From NCBI GenBank assembly GCA_016721315.1, contig JADKIL010000003.1, positions 558,001 through 622,000 of the forward strand: DNA of 64,000 nt, in the 5' to 3' direction. The notes beneath the pieces were generated by a model. The model had not been told where the DNA came from. It saw only the letters and a list, made by a program, of their open reading frames with translations, and did no database searches. The position numbers and the translations under genes were made by a program. The DNA comes from Candidatus Villigracilis vicinus (lineage in GTDB: Bacteria; Chloroflexota; Anaerolineae; Anaerolineales; Villigracilaceae). Shown here one piece after another: positions 26,274 through 35,351 of this stretch; position 1 is the stretch's first letter; each line of letters opens with the position of its first letter.

Positions 26274-26339
26274 ATTCACCTTGTAAAAATATTATGTCAG
26301 CAAAAGAAACAAGATATCAAGAAAGGATTAACCTGTTCT

Positions 26340-27080
26340 TTACTTTGATGCATAGATCATGAATCGCCAGCAAAAGAAACTTTGCAGCCCTGTCATTTTC
26401 AAAAATCGATTCAATAAACCATCTGCTTTAATTAACCAATTTTGCAATAATTGATTCTCAGGAAACCATTGACGGGTAACAAATCCGCCGGACAGAGGAA
26501 AGGCAATTACATCGCGATAGGAAACTTTTTCAACGGTGTAGCCAGCATTTTCTAACGTACTCACATAGTAGTTCATGTTTCTCTCGTTGAACTCTTTATG
26601 GCGTGTTATAAATCGGCTGAACTGAAGAATCAAATTCAAGTTTGACTGGAATATGATCAATTCACGGGCTGTAATTCGATCGATCTCTTCCAATGCACGT
26701 TCAAAATCAAGATGTTCAACAACTTCTCTCAATATCACAGTATCAAAATATTTATCTGGGAACTTAACATTATAAATCTCCTGACGAAGAACATCAACGC
26801 CATACCATTGCTTAGCCAGTTGTCCACATTCTTCATTGGGATCAATGGCAACCACTTCGAAACCAGCGTCCAATAATATTCGTGTTAAAAACCCATATCC
26901 TGCTCCGGCATCCAGGATTTTTTTTCCGGTAACTTTGCTTGCAATATATGAATTCTGTTCGCGGGCAATGCGCCCATAAAAAGATTTCAGCTTGAGGTGG
27001 TCAAAACTCGTATCCGTCTTATGGTAGATCTCGAGTTCGTATTTTTGTTCTTCTGTCAATTTGGTTACGTCGATTTTCAT
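26340..27080 (-). CDS. Class I SAM-dependent methyltransferase
   Basis: 246 aa from the ATG at 27080 (MKIDVTKLTEEQK). That ATG starts 1 nt after the upstream stop; a longer frame to 27155 would overlap the oxidoreductase by 74 nt. Motif I is ILDAGAGYGFLTRIL (55-69), then VVAIDPNEEC and FDTVILREVVEHLDF. The C-terminal 70 residues hold aromatic and hydrophobic stretches. It is probably a sugar or lipid-glycan methyltransferase, in the same transcript as the oxidoreductase/aminotransferase/acyltransferase cassette. Target unknown. Confidence 0.82.
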   Translation of the reverse strand: MKIDVTKLTEEQKYELEIYHKTDTSFDHLKLKSFYGRIAREQNSYIASKVTGKKILDAGAGYGFLTRILLDAGFEVVAIDPNEECGQLAKQWYGVDVLRQEIYNVKFPDKYFDTVILREVVEHLDFERALEEIDRITARELIIFQSNLNLILQFSRFITRHKEFNERNMNYYVSTLENAGYTVEKVSYRDVIAFPLSGGFVTRQWFPENQLLQNWLIKADGLLNRFLKMTGLQSFFCWRFMIYASK

Positions 27081-27081
27081 T

Positions 27082-28083
27082 TTATTCTTTCGCAAATTCC
27101 GATCGGTAAATGACACGCCCATCGGATGCGCTGGAAATGAACGCAAGTGCAACATCCAAATTCAAGAGACCTTCTTCACCAGTGACGATTGCGCCTTCAT
27201 TTCGATCAATTTTGTTGATAAAGTTTTCCAACTGGACACGCAAAGGCTCCTTCCGGTCGATTTTTATCTTGGTAACGTTTCCTTCAATGATATGGGCACC
27301 AGGAAGTCCAGAACCGACAGGATAATCATTTTCATAGTAATAAAATTCCTGGGTCAGTGTATCCACAACGAACATACCTCGTTCTCCAACCACAAAAGTC
27401 TGCCGTACTTTTGTCGGCACCAGCCAACTGACGTCCAGAAGCCCATTCACCCCATTCTCAAACTGGACCATTCCAAAAAACGAGTCTTCATGTGAAAGAT
27501 GCACATGACGTTGAATCTCAGAATGTAAACGTTTTATTGGAACATTGATTAAAGATTGAATAAGGTCGATGTCATGAGTTGCAAGATCAACCACCACACC
27601 AGTGTCTTCGATACGCCCGGGAATAGGTCCAAGTCTACGGGTTCGAATCTCGAACAACTTGCCCAATTCGTTTTCTTCAAGCTTTTTTTTCAACGCTACA
27701 ATGGCGGGGTTAAATCTTTCAATATGACCGATCGCAAGCAAAACGCCAGCTTTTTTAGCGGCGGCAATAATCGCACGCCCGTCAGCATGGGTTGTGGCAA
27801 TCGGCTTCTCTAGCAACACAGGTATGCCTTGAGCAAGTACTTCTTCTGCAACCTGGCGATGCAAAGAAGTGGGAACCACAACTGATACCGCATCCAGTTT
27901 CTCTTGAGCAAGCATTTCGCGATAATCGGTATAGGCACGCCGATTGTATTGCTCGGTAAATTTTTTGCAACTTTCTGGGTTGGTATCTGCTACAGCCACC
28001 AAACGGACGTTATCCATTTCTGAATACACCCGCACATGGTTCCTCCCCATGGCGCCTATACCAATAACACCTACATTTAACAT
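27082..28083 (-). CDS. Gfo/Idh/MocA-family NAD(P)-dependent oxidoreductase
   Basis: 333 aa. NAD-binding GVIGIGAMGRNHVRVY (5-20), ADTNPE, and the catalytic-region LEKPIATTHADGRAI (91-105) with HIERFNPAI are the Gfo/Idh/MocA hallmarks. Its start overlaps the aminotransferase stop by 7 nt, and the acyltransferase follows that gene upstream, so the three form one cassette. In UDP-GlcNAc3NAcA pathways such an enzyme oxidises C-3 before transamination. The sequence is not the close WbpB/WlbA type seen at 52937-53878, so the substrate may differ. Confidence 0.84.
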   Translation of the reverse strand: MLNVGVIGIGAMGRNHVRVYSEMDNVRLVAVADTNPESCKKFTEQYNRRAYTDYREMLAQEKLDAVSVVVPTSLHRQVAEEVLAQGIPVLLEKPIATTHADGRAIIAAAKKAGVLLAIGHIERFNPAIVALKKKLEENELGKLFEIRTRRLGPIPGRIEDTGVVVDLATHDIDLIQSLINVPIKRLHSEIQRHVHLSHEDSFFGMVQFENGVNGLLDVSWLVPTKVRQTFVVGERGMFVVDTLTQEFYYYENDYPVGSGLPGAHIIEGNVTKIKIDRKEPLRVQLENFINKIDRNEGAIVTGEEGLLNLDVALAFISSASDGRVIYRSEFAKE

Positions 28084-29153
28084 CGCAAGCCAACCTCTCG
28101 CACAATCGTATCCAACTCGCCTTGAGTAAGTGTTGGATGAACCGGAAGTGACATCACTTGCAAAGCCAAAGCTTCGGTTACAGGCATGACATCCTGATAT
28201 CCCATATTGGTATATAAAGGTTGTTGGTGAATCGGGATCGGGTAGTAAACTCCTGCTGCAATTCCTGCGCCATTCAAACCTTCAACCAACTTGTCACGTC
28301 CCTTATCTACGCAGATCGTGTATTGATGAAATACGTGTTCGCAGCCTTCTCGTACCATGGGAGGTTTTACGCCATTAATCTTTGAGAACCGCTCTGTAAG
28401 AAAACGAGCATTCTCCTGGCGTTTCCGATTCCATTCGTCTACTTTGGAAAGTTGTACCAACCCAATGGCTGCCTGAATATCTGTCATTCTGAAATTAAAT
28501 CCCAAGGTATCATGAAGATATCGCTTAGGACTACCATGGTTACGAATCAAGCGAGCTCGCTCAGCCACTTGCGGGTCATTCGTCGTGATCATGCCGCCTT
28601 CAATGGTGGTCATATTCTTCGTGGGGTAAAAGGAGTAACATGCTGTCCCCCAAGCACCAACCTTTTTTCCTTTGTACTTCGCGCCATGGGACTGACAGGC
28701 ATCTTCAATAATCACCAAGTTGTGTTTCCTGGCAATACGCTCAATTTCATCCATGGCACCGATTTGCCCGAATAAATGAACAGGAATAATCGCCTTTGTT
28801 TTCGGGGTGATCGCCTTTTCAAGTTTTTCAGGATCGATCATAAAATAGTCAGACTCAATATCTACAAAAACCGGACGTGCACCTGTATAAAGGATGCTAT
28901 TCGCAGAAGCGATAAAGCTAAATGGCGTGGTAATCACTTCATCTTCGGGACCTATGCCTTGAGCCAGTAAAGCCACATGCAAGGCAGTGGTGCCTGATGA
29001 AGTGGCAACTGCGTATTTTGTATCAGTCCATTTCGCAAAAGCTTCTTCGAATGCCTGAACTCTGGGACCCTGTGCTAAATGTCCTGAATCCAATACATCT
29101 AGAACAGCTTTCTTTTCATCTTCACCAATTTGCGGACGCGATATGTTTATCAT
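28077..29153 (-). CDS. DegT/DnrJ/EryC1-family PLP sugar aminotransferase
   Basis: 358 aa. Conserved segments are LAQGPRVQAFEEAFA, SSGTTALHVALL (52-63), IIEDACQSHGA (148-158) and the PLP Lys179 in FYPTKNMTTIEGG. It transfers an amino group, usually from glutamate, onto a keto-sugar nucleotide. Neighbours are an oxidoreductase (7-nt overlap) and an N-acyltransferase (ATGA at 29150-29153), the classic order for making an acylated amino group at C-3 or C-4. This is one of three DegT-family proteins in the window and is not identical in motif style to the other two (TIEGG rather than GAYGDGG). Confidence 0.88.
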   Translation of the reverse strand: MINISRPQIGEDEKKAVLDVLDSGHLAQGPRVQAFEEAFAKWTDTKYAVATSSGTTALHVALLAQGIGPEDEVITTPFSFIASANSILYTGARPVFVDIESDYFMIDPEKLEKAITPKTKAIIPVHLFGQIGAMDEIERIARKHNLVIIEDACQSHGAKYKGKKVGAWGTACYSFYPTKNMTTIEGGMITTNDPQVAERARLIRNHGSPKRYLHDTLGFNFRMTDIQAAIGLVQLSKVDEWNRKRQENARFLTERFSKINGVKPPMVREGCEHVFHQYTICVDKGRDKLVEGLNGAGIAAGVYYPIPIHQQPLYTNMGYQDVMPVTEALALQVMSLPVHPTLTQGELDTIVREVGLRC

Positions 29154-29755
29154 ATTTTTTCTCCAGTGGGTTTATAGGACCAATCGCATTTCGAGCAATA
29201 ATATTCATCTCCCTTAGGTTGCATTCTTGAACCGCAGCGACATACATATCCAACTAGCCGAGCCGGTACCCCCATGACCAAACCATGATCCGGTACAGAA
29301 CGAGAAACAACAGCGCCCGCAGCGACAAGAGCAAATCTTCCAATAGTTACATTCGGAATAATAATGGCACCTGTACCGATTGAAGCGCCGTATTTTATCA
29401 AGATAGGTCCGACTTCCCAATCATCAGCACCTTTCAACTTGCCATCTGGTGTAATTGCACGCGGATATACATCGTTCGTAAAAACAACTCGAGGTCCAAT
29501 AAACACCCCATCTTCGACTGTTAGTCCATGATACAAAAAGGAACCATTCTGGATTTTCACATTACTGCCAACCTTAACATCAAAATCCACGTACACATCC
29601 TTACCTAATATGCAATTTTCCCCAATCTCAACCCCTTCACGGATTTGAGCGTTATTCCAAACACTGGTACCTGCGCCTAATTTTGCCTTTGGAGATACAA
29701 AAGCCGTTGAGTGTATCTTTACATTTTTGTCTTCAGCCTTCAATTCATTGCTCAT
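29150..29755 (-). CDS. Sugar N-acyltransferase, left-handed beta-helix, with C-terminal cysteine motif
   Basis: 201 aa from the ATG at 29755, which has GAGG 6 nt upstream; an in-frame ATG four codons earlier (29767) overlaps that Shine-Dalgarno. Hexapeptide repeats run through about 20-155 (for example GAGTSVWNNAQIREGVEIGE, FTNDVYPRA, ATIGRFALVAAGAVV-like). The C-terminus carries Cys172, Cys174, Cys187 and Cys190 in CxC-x12-CxxC spacing, a likely zinc ribbon. The same tail occurs in the acyltransferase at 52352-52933. It should acetylate the amino group installed by the adjacent aminotransferase (WbpD/WlbB role). Confidence 0.86.
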   Translation of the reverse strand: MSNELKAEDKNVKIHSTAFVSPKAKLGAGTSVWNNAQIREGVEIGENCILGKDVYVDFDVKVGSNVKIQNGSFLYHGLTVEDGVFIGPRVVFTNDVYPRAITPDGKLKGADDWEVGPILIKYGASIGTGAIIIPNVTIGRFALVAAGAVVSRSVPDHGLVMGVPARLVGYVCRCGSRMQPKGDEYYCSKCDWSYKPTGEKI

Positions 29756-29796
29756 ATTTGACCTCATTAATTATTGATTTAATAGATTTCGTGTTT

Positions 29797-30531
29797 TCAA
29801 CTTTTTTTATGAAAACGATGCTTAATCAACAAATTTAATGTTTGCACAATTGTTTTTCTGACATTCATCTTACTTGCCCCCGGCTTGCGGTCGTAACGAA
29901 GAATGATGGGGACTTCTGCAAACACAATCTTCAAACGGCTTAACTTTAACAAAATATCTACCATAACAGAAAACCCTGCCTGGTTCACAAAATCACTATC
30001 CCAGCGTTCAAACGCCTGCTTCAAGATTGCAGCGCGGTACGCCCGATAACCGCAAGTGTAATCACGAACACCATCAATTGGATACATAGTCCGAAAAAGC
30101 AGGGAGGCACCATCACTCAAGACTCGGCGATAATATGCAACCCCCACAACACGAGACTCGGGCAGGTATCGTGAAGCGATCACAACATCACAACCTTCAT
30201 CAATCTTATCAACCATTTTCCCAATCAAAGCAGGCGCATGGGAGTCATCTGAGTCCATGGTGACAATAATATCTTTCTCACTGGAAACTTTGAGGGCAGC
30301 AAGCAATCCAGTTTTGATTGCCTCGCCCAGCCCTTTGTTGACCTCATGAGAAATGACAATCGCTTCCGGCATTGTTGTCTTCGCATTTTGAGCAGTGTTA
30401 TCCTTGCTGCCGTCATCTACAACAATTACCCGAATTGGAAAGTGTCGTTTTTTCATAAGGTCATCGATACGGGAAAGCAACAAGCCAATGCTTTCAGCTT
30501 CATTGTAAGCAGGCAACACCACAGTTATCAT
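29797..30531 (-). CDS. Glycosyltransferase, GT2 family (DPM1-like)
   Basis: 244 aa. TVVLPAYNEAESI, IVVDDGSKDNT, KGLGEAIKTGL and IVTMDSDDSHAPA match polyprenyl-phosphate mannose/glucose synthases, with the metal motif DSDD. PIDGVRDYTCGYRAYRA and RKPGASKMNVR are also typical of this branch. It probably makes a polyprenyl-phosphate sugar at the inner membrane face, for use by GT-C enzymes. Its start overlaps the upstream methyltransferase by ATGA (30528-30531). Confidence 0.84.
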   Translation of the reverse strand: MITVVLPAYNEAESIGLLLSRIDDLMKKRHFPIRVIVVDDGSKDNTAQNAKTTMPEAIVISHEVNKGLGEAIKTGLLAALKVSSEKDIIVTMDSDDSHAPALIGKMVDKIDEGCDVVIASRYLPESRVVGVAYYRRVLSDGASLLFRTMYPIDGVRDYTCGYRAYRAAILKQAFERWDSDFVNQAGFSVMVDILLKLSRLKIVFAEVPIILRYDRKPGASKMNVRKTIVQTLNLLIKHRFHKKS

Positions 30532-31184
30532 TTCTTTGCCGTCTTTCTTGCGAGAATCATCATAGCAGGTGTAATGTTTCTGGTTTTTCTTGATACAAGG
30601 TTTAAATAATATTTATGAAAGAAGAAGTATCGCCAGATCCCAACATGATCCAAAATATCGAAACGTTTAGAAACTTCATCCAACCAAAAACCACACGAGC
30701 TGCGATATGTATGAGTCGTATCCTTATCCAATATATTTACCAACCAACCAAGCGGACCATCATATACAGGAACGGTAATTACCAAAACACCGTTCTCCTT
30801 CAACAACGTGTATATATTATCAAGCGCCTCTCCCAAATCCTCTGTATGTTCAAGAACATCAAAACAAGTTACAAGATCATATTGTCTATTACTAGGAAGG
30901 CTTCCGGCTGCACCCACAAAAACTTCTATGTCATCCGGTAATGTGGAACGGGCATAACTAATGGCGTGCTCAGAAATGTCTGTTCCCGTACACTCAAAGT
31001 ATTGTGAAGCCTCCTTCAAGAACAGTCCATACGCACAACCAATATCGAGCAATTCCCCTTTGGAAATATGTTTCCTGATCTCAGCAAGAAAAGATACCCA
31101 TTTATGACGGGGGTTTCTTAGTTGATAATAAGGCCCATAAGCAGTATCAAAATACAATTTAGAAAATTCATTATCGTTTTTCAT
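30528..31184 (-). CDS. Class I SAM-dependent methyltransferase
   Basis: 218 aa. Motif I GELLDIGCAYGLFL (43-56), TGTDISEHAISYA, and DLVTCFDVLEHTEDL with NGVLVITVPV follow the Methyltransf_11/23 order. The C-terminus (WRYFFFHKYYLNLV) is aromatic. It may methylate a sugar or a polyprenyl-linked glycan. It is coupled to the DPM1-like gene and follows a 338-nt gap, so it may begin a transcript that runs down through the 27-31 kb cassette. Confidence 0.82.
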   Translation of the reverse strand: MKNDNEFSKLYFDTAYGPYYQLRNPRHKWVSFLAEIRKHISKGELLDIGCAYGLFLKEASQYFECTGTDISEHAISYARSTLPDDIEVFVGAAGSLPSNRQYDLVTCFDVLEHTEDLGEALDNIYTLLKENGVLVITVPVYDGPLGWLVNILDKDTTHTYRSSCGFWLDEVSKRFDILDHVGIWRYFFFHKYYLNLVSRKTRNITPAMMILARKTAKK

Positions 31185-31522
31185 TAGTTATACTCACTCA
31201 CATATTCCATATTTTCAAATCAACACTTGAAAAAAAACAAGCAACGCACACCATCTTCAATATCCGGTAAATGAGCACTCATCAACTACTATCTCATAAT
31301 ACATAAGCAGCTCATTTTTGAGTTTTACATTTGCTTTCCTTTTTAAGCTTGTAAACAACATATATTTTTATATTTTATTCTCCTTAAACAAGGATTTAAA
31401 GAGTGTCGTCAAAAGATGCATCCACTATTTTATAAAAGCAACCATTTGTTAAAGTAAGTTATCTCAGAATACACATCACAACTAAAAGTTAACACACCCA
31501 TCACAAATGATATCGGTGTGTT
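31185..31522. other. AT-rich non-coding gap
   Basis: 338 nt without a credible gene. Stop codons are frequent in all frames. The right end holds a hairpin directly after the membrane protein stop, listed separately. A promoter for the 31184 gene is expected in the left part, but no clear -35/-10 pair was found by eye. Confidence 0.5.
31491..31522 (-). terminator. Possible terminator hairpin after the 31523 membrane protein gene
   Basis: AACACACC (31491-31498) and GGTGTGTT (31515-31522) form a perfect 8-bp stem with a 16-nt loop, starting at the base after the TAG stop. On the minus strand the stem is followed by AACTTTTAG, a short T-rich run. The loop is long and the stem only half GC, so the hairpin may be weak. 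Confidence 0.4.
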
Positions 31523-33118
31523 CTATTTGGCACAAGAACGGGAATAAGCAACCCATAAACCGGAACGGTCAACTAACTCGAAGGGATATTGAGAATAGTC
31601 CATTTCCAGTAGTTCGCTTTCTGTAATATCTAGTTCACCACGCGGCATGATTATCAATCGGCAACCTGGTTCAGACAAAGAAGCAAGCACAGACTCCTTT
31701 AATTCTGGATACAGATCAAACTCAATATCATCAATGTTATTCCGCCCATGTTCTCGCAGATATGGGACCAGTGAAATCTGCCTTTGATATATCCTGCCAT
31801 CTACAGGAAAGTCGCTTGCGATCTTCTCAATAAATTCATCAAAATTACTATTCAATCGATTCATCCCGGCTGGAAAGCGAGATAACACCCTATAAAGCCA
31901 AAATGCATTGAAGCAAATCAACAAAATTATCAAGAGGTTCTTTGACCATTCTTTACGAAAAAAATTCAGTATATACGAAACGCCATAGATGGAAAAAAAG
32001 GAAAGTCCTGCAACAAAAATCGAGGCATACCCACCATCAGCCAATCTTGAAAAGCATCGCAAAAACATCAATACACCCATTGATAAAAGAGCAAAGAGCC
32101 TAACTCTCTTCACCATACATGCTCCGGTCAAGCCAAAAATAAAAACAACCGAATTCCCCAAGCCCAGATATTTAATAAAAGTAACGAACGATGATAACCA
32201 GAATATCTTATCTGTGCTCACTGATACAAGATAACCTGGTCCTTTTTGAAAAACAAAAATGTAATAAAACGACCCCCAATGATTTAAGATAAAGAATATG
32301 CCAAGAAAAAAAAGCAGAGAAAAGTCTAATTTCTTAAAACTTCCTTTAGATAGACCGTCCTGATACAGAACAAATAAAAGCAATACTCCGCCTGTTGCGA
32401 CATGAAAAATACCGGTATTTTTTAGCACTCCACCAATAAAAAGTAGAACCAAGCCTATGCTAAATTTCCTTCTCCAAATTCCGTAAAGCCCAATAAAGCT
32501 TAATAAAGCGGTCGGAAATTCGAATGTAGCATATTGGGTTAGATATAAAACACCTGTAAAAAATGTGGAAATAAAAACCAAGAACAATACAACCCAGGAA
32601 TGTCCTTCGCCTGAATTCACATAAAGCAAAAACGCGAACCAAATTAGAATAAAAAAAAGATTTAAAAGAGGAATTGCAATATCGATTGGCGTAAACAAAC
32701 TAAGCGCAAGTGCCAGACGAGGGGTAAGAATTAGGTCAATCGGAAGAATAGGTATTGAATTTTCCAGAATCCACTGATCTCTTTCATAATAAGTCGAAAT
32801 ATGTATCGAAGCAACATACAAAAAGAAAATGGAAAAAACAGCTGCAATAGCAATGTATATCCACCTATTCTCGGAGAATCGTTCAAAAAATTTTCTTGTT
32901 ATTTCCAGCACTTCATTTCCAAGATCCTGCCTTGAGCGAAATAGAATAAAATAAAGAGGGAAAATAGAAAAGAAAATATAGAAGTAAAAAAAGGGAAGAT
33001 TTTCTTCCTTGGTTAATACTTCAATATTTCGGAAGATGTATAACCCGAGAGACAGTGAAAATGGCGCCAATAAGAATATTGGCGCATAGTTCACAAATGT
33101 TTTTCGAAGAAAAGTCAT
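31523..33118 (-). CDS. Polytopic membrane protein, GT-C-like
   Basis: 531 aa, about ten to eleven hydrophobic helices in residues 10-410, then a soluble tail of roughly 120 residues. After the second or third helix the extracytoplasmic loop has HISTYYERDQWILENSI, an acidic/aromatic loop in the position where GT-C enzymes keep catalytic Asp/Glu. I do not recognise a named family. The start overlaps the neuB-like gene by ATGA (33115-33118). It is probably a lipid-linked sugar transferase or related membrane enzyme for this glycan. Confidence 0.68.
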   Translation of the reverse strand: MTFLRKTFVNYAPIFLLAPFSLSLGLYIFRNIEVLTKEENLPFFYFYIFFSIFPLYFILFRSRQDLGNEVLEITRKFFERFSENRWIYIAIAAVFSIFFLYVASIHISTYYERDQWILENSIPILPIDLILTPRLALALSLFTPIDIAIPLLNLFFILIWFAFLLYVNSGEGHSWVVLFLVFISTFFTGVLYLTQYATFEFPTALLSFIGLYGIWRRKFSIGLVLLFIGGVLKNTGIFHVATGGVLLLFVLYQDGLSKGSFKKLDFSLLFFLGIFFILNHWGSFYYIFVFQKGPGYLVSVSTDKIFWLSSFVTFIKYLGLGNSVVFIFGLTGACMVKRVRLFALLSMGVLMFLRCFSRLADGGYASIFVAGLSFFSIYGVSYILNFFRKEWSKNLLIILLICFNAFWLYRVLSRFPAGMNRLNSNFDEFIEKIASDFPVDGRIYQRQISLVPYLREHGRNNIDDIEFDLYPELKESVLASLSEPGCRLIIMPRGELDITESELLEMDYSQYPFELVDRSGLWVAYSRSCAK

Positions 33119-34161
33119 TTCAGGTCCTCAAAGCTAATGTCTTGATCTTCTAATAAGTTTGAATTAATCTTTCTGCCAATTAAGTTATCTAATTCATAAG
33201 GTGGAATGCCATCTCCTGGTGACTTGATCGCAATATCTTCATAAGTCAACTCATGACCTACTTTGAGGTTACGCGCTGCAACAAGCTTTTTACCCATCTT
33301 ATGAATCGGATTAATCTCGCTCGGGTAAATTCTCTTCTCCCCATCACCCATTGCAATCTTCACCCGTCGTAGGTCACGGACGAGTTTCTTCATACCGATC
33401 GGTTCAAGCGAGAAGGCATGGTCAGTTCCCTTCCATGTGTGATTAAGGGTAAAATGCTGTTCCACCATACGGGATCCAAGAACATATGCAGCAATTGCCA
33501 TGGCAATGCCATTTTCATGGTCAGACAAACCGATCACAACATCAGGAAACTTCTCACGGTATGTGGAAATAACGCGCAAATTCAAATCTTGTGGTTCGGC
33601 AGGATAGGAAGCAGTACATTGCAGGATAGCCAGTTGTTTATTGATTGGCATAATCGCATCGTAAGCACGCTGAACATCTTCCATTGTTCCCCCGCCAGTG
33701 CTGATGATCATTGGCTTCCCGATCCTTGCAATGTGTTTAAGAAGCGGGGTATTCTTCAAGTCACCCGAAGCGACTTTATAAAGCGGCATGTCAAGTTCGG
33801 CGAGAAAATCAGCGCTATTCATATCAAAAGCTGTGGCGAACATTGTTAAGCCAATCTCATCTGCATATTTCTTCAGTTCAATATATTCATTTTTACCAAA
33901 TTCCAAAGCCTCACGGTGAGCGCCATAGGTCGTTCCAAAGCTATTCTCATTATCATATGGTTTGTCATACGCTGCCTTCGTCAACAAAGACTTATTATTG
34001 CGCTTCTGCAGCTTGACCGCATCTACACCACATTCCTTGGCAGCTTTGAACATTTCCAATGCCTTTTGCAATTCGCCTTGATGATTGTTGCCAATTTCAG
34101 CAATGACAAAGCAGTCGCTATTATCCGAAATTGTGAAGTCATTTACGATCATTTTTCTCAT
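33115..34161 (-). CDS. neuB: Nonulosonic acid synthase, NeuB family (first copy)
   Basis: 348 aa. ATG at 34161 with AAAGGA 6-8 nt upstream. TIM-barrel segments CFVIAEIGNNHQGELQKALE (17-36), VKLQKRNN, MFATAFD and YKVASGDLKNTPLL are followed by LQCTASYPAEP, GLSDHENG and a GTDHAFSLEP motif. A C-terminal SAF antifreeze-like domain (about 285-348) is present. Family members condense phosphoenolpyruvate with a 2-acetamido sugar to form a nine-carbon 2-keto acid. It is clearly different from the second copy at 38661-39704, so two different products are possible. It is coupled to a membrane protein gene, not to neuA or neuC. Confidence 0.88.
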   Translation of the reverse strand: MRKMIVNDFTISDNSDCFVIAEIGNNHQGELQKALEMFKAAKECGVDAVKLQKRNNKSLLTKAAYDKPYDNENSFGTTYGAHREALEFGKNEYIELKKYADEIGLTMFATAFDMNSADFLAELDMPLYKVASGDLKNTPLLKHIARIGKPMIISTGGGTMEDVQRAYDAIMPINKQLAILQCTASYPAEPQDLNLRVISTYREKFPDVVIGLSDHENGIAMAIAAYVLGSRMVEQHFTLNHTWKGTDHAFSLEPIGMKKLVRDLRRVKIAMGDGEKRIYPSEINPIHKMGKKLVAARNLKVGHELTYEDIAIKSPGDGIPPYELDNLIGRKINSNLLEDQDISFEDLK

Positions 34162-34256
34162 GGTTTATCCTTTTGTTTTCAGAATTCCCGGAAAACTTAT
34201 CCGGTATAACTTGAGCTACTCTTTATTGATAGGTTTACTATTTGAAGATTACCCTA

Positions 34257-35351
34257 TCATACTGGTTTTCCTGCCAACTCTAACAATATTTCCTTAAGTT
34301 TATCGTACCCAATATCTTCAAACTTACGGGTGCCCCCTTTAATATGCATTGCAAAAGGTTCACCTTGCCAGAAAAACTCCTCCCAACCAAATTGACCACG
34401 CACATCAAAAAAACCTACGTCCCGAAAATGCAAATGGGTGGAGTAATTACGTTTTTTAGGGTAGATTGAAACATCCTCCGGAATCGACAGTGCATACATC
34501 CTGGCAGCAATATTCATAAAGTTGGAGCTTTTTTTTGTAAACAGATCATTTACATAGGCAGGTATAAGTGTCTCGAGACGGTACTTCTGGTTCCTGCCAA
34601 ATGAATTTTGGATCTTAAAACCCGTATCACGCGAAACATTCACATTTGGGTAGAAACGTTTCGGAAAGCGCTCTGAAAGAGGCTCTGCAACCCAACGGTT
34701 TCGTAAAATAACCCATGCCATATCAGCCAAAGATCGGCGATTTAAGTGTTGCACCTCCTCCGGTATGATGCCTATGAGGATCCTTGTAAGAGCTGGAGTG
34801 GACTTTTTTGAAAGCAACTGGAATTCATCCAACTCTGGAGTGAAATCGAGGTCTTTCTTGAATACTCTCTCAAGATCAATAAGCATGCAGGAAACTGTAG
34901 GAAAGTAACGCCGCTTCCATGCCAAGTCGGGGTAATATGGTGCTCCCCAAAAACTCAACTCCTTCTTAGCCATATAGTTCAATACATCCTTGATCCAATT
35001 TTTTCGAAAGATAAAAAAATCTGGGTCGATTACCAGTAAATAACGGGTGGAAACTACCCCAAGCGCTTTATTGAGTGCCAGGGCATGGTGATAACTTCCG
35101 CGAAAATGTCCCCTATTATGACAGGAATCTCCTGTCAACAATTGAACTGTCTGCGCATCCTGCGGTTTGCGGTCCAAGAAATCGTTATTATTATCCACTA
35201 GTAACCAGTGAAAATTAGCAGTTGGATTCAAATCACGAGTAAGGCTTAAGTTCAAATCCAATAGAGATGCGCTACGATAAGATACCGAACAAATGGTGAG
35301 TTGGTCAATTTGCATTTCTACAGCTGAAGATTCAACAGTTAAAGAGCTCAT
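34257..35351 (-). CDS. Glycosyltransferase, GT-A fold
   Basis: 364 aa. LTICSVSYRSASLLDLNLSL and HWLLVDNNNDFLD give a GT2-like donor strand. YLLVIDPDFFIFRKNW holds the metal motif DPD, and NKALG precedes it in the usual place. The rest (FWGAPYYPDLAWKRRYFPT, then a long basic C-terminus) is not diagnostic. Its start overlaps the GT-B gene at 35348-36754 by ATGA, so the two probably act on the same glycan, near the nonulosonic acid genes. Substrate unknown. Confidence 0.78.
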   Translation of the reverse strand: MSSLTVESSAVEMQIDQLTICSVSYRSASLLDLNLSLTRDLNPTANFHWLLVDNNNDFLDRKPQDAQTVQLLTGDSCHNRGHFRGSYHHALALNKALGVVSTRYLLVIDPDFFIFRKNWIKDVLNYMAKKELSFWGAPYYPDLAWKRRYFPTVSCMLIDLERVFKKDLDFTPELDEFQLLSKKSTPALTRILIGIIPEEVQHLNRRSLADMAWVILRNRWVAEPLSERFPKRFYPNVNVSRDTGFKIQNSFGRNQKYRLETLIPAYVNDLFTKKSSNFMNIAARMYALSIPEDVSIYPKKRNYSTHLHFRDVGFFDVRGQFGWEEFFWQGEPFAMHIKGGTRKFEDIGYDKLKEILLELAGKPV

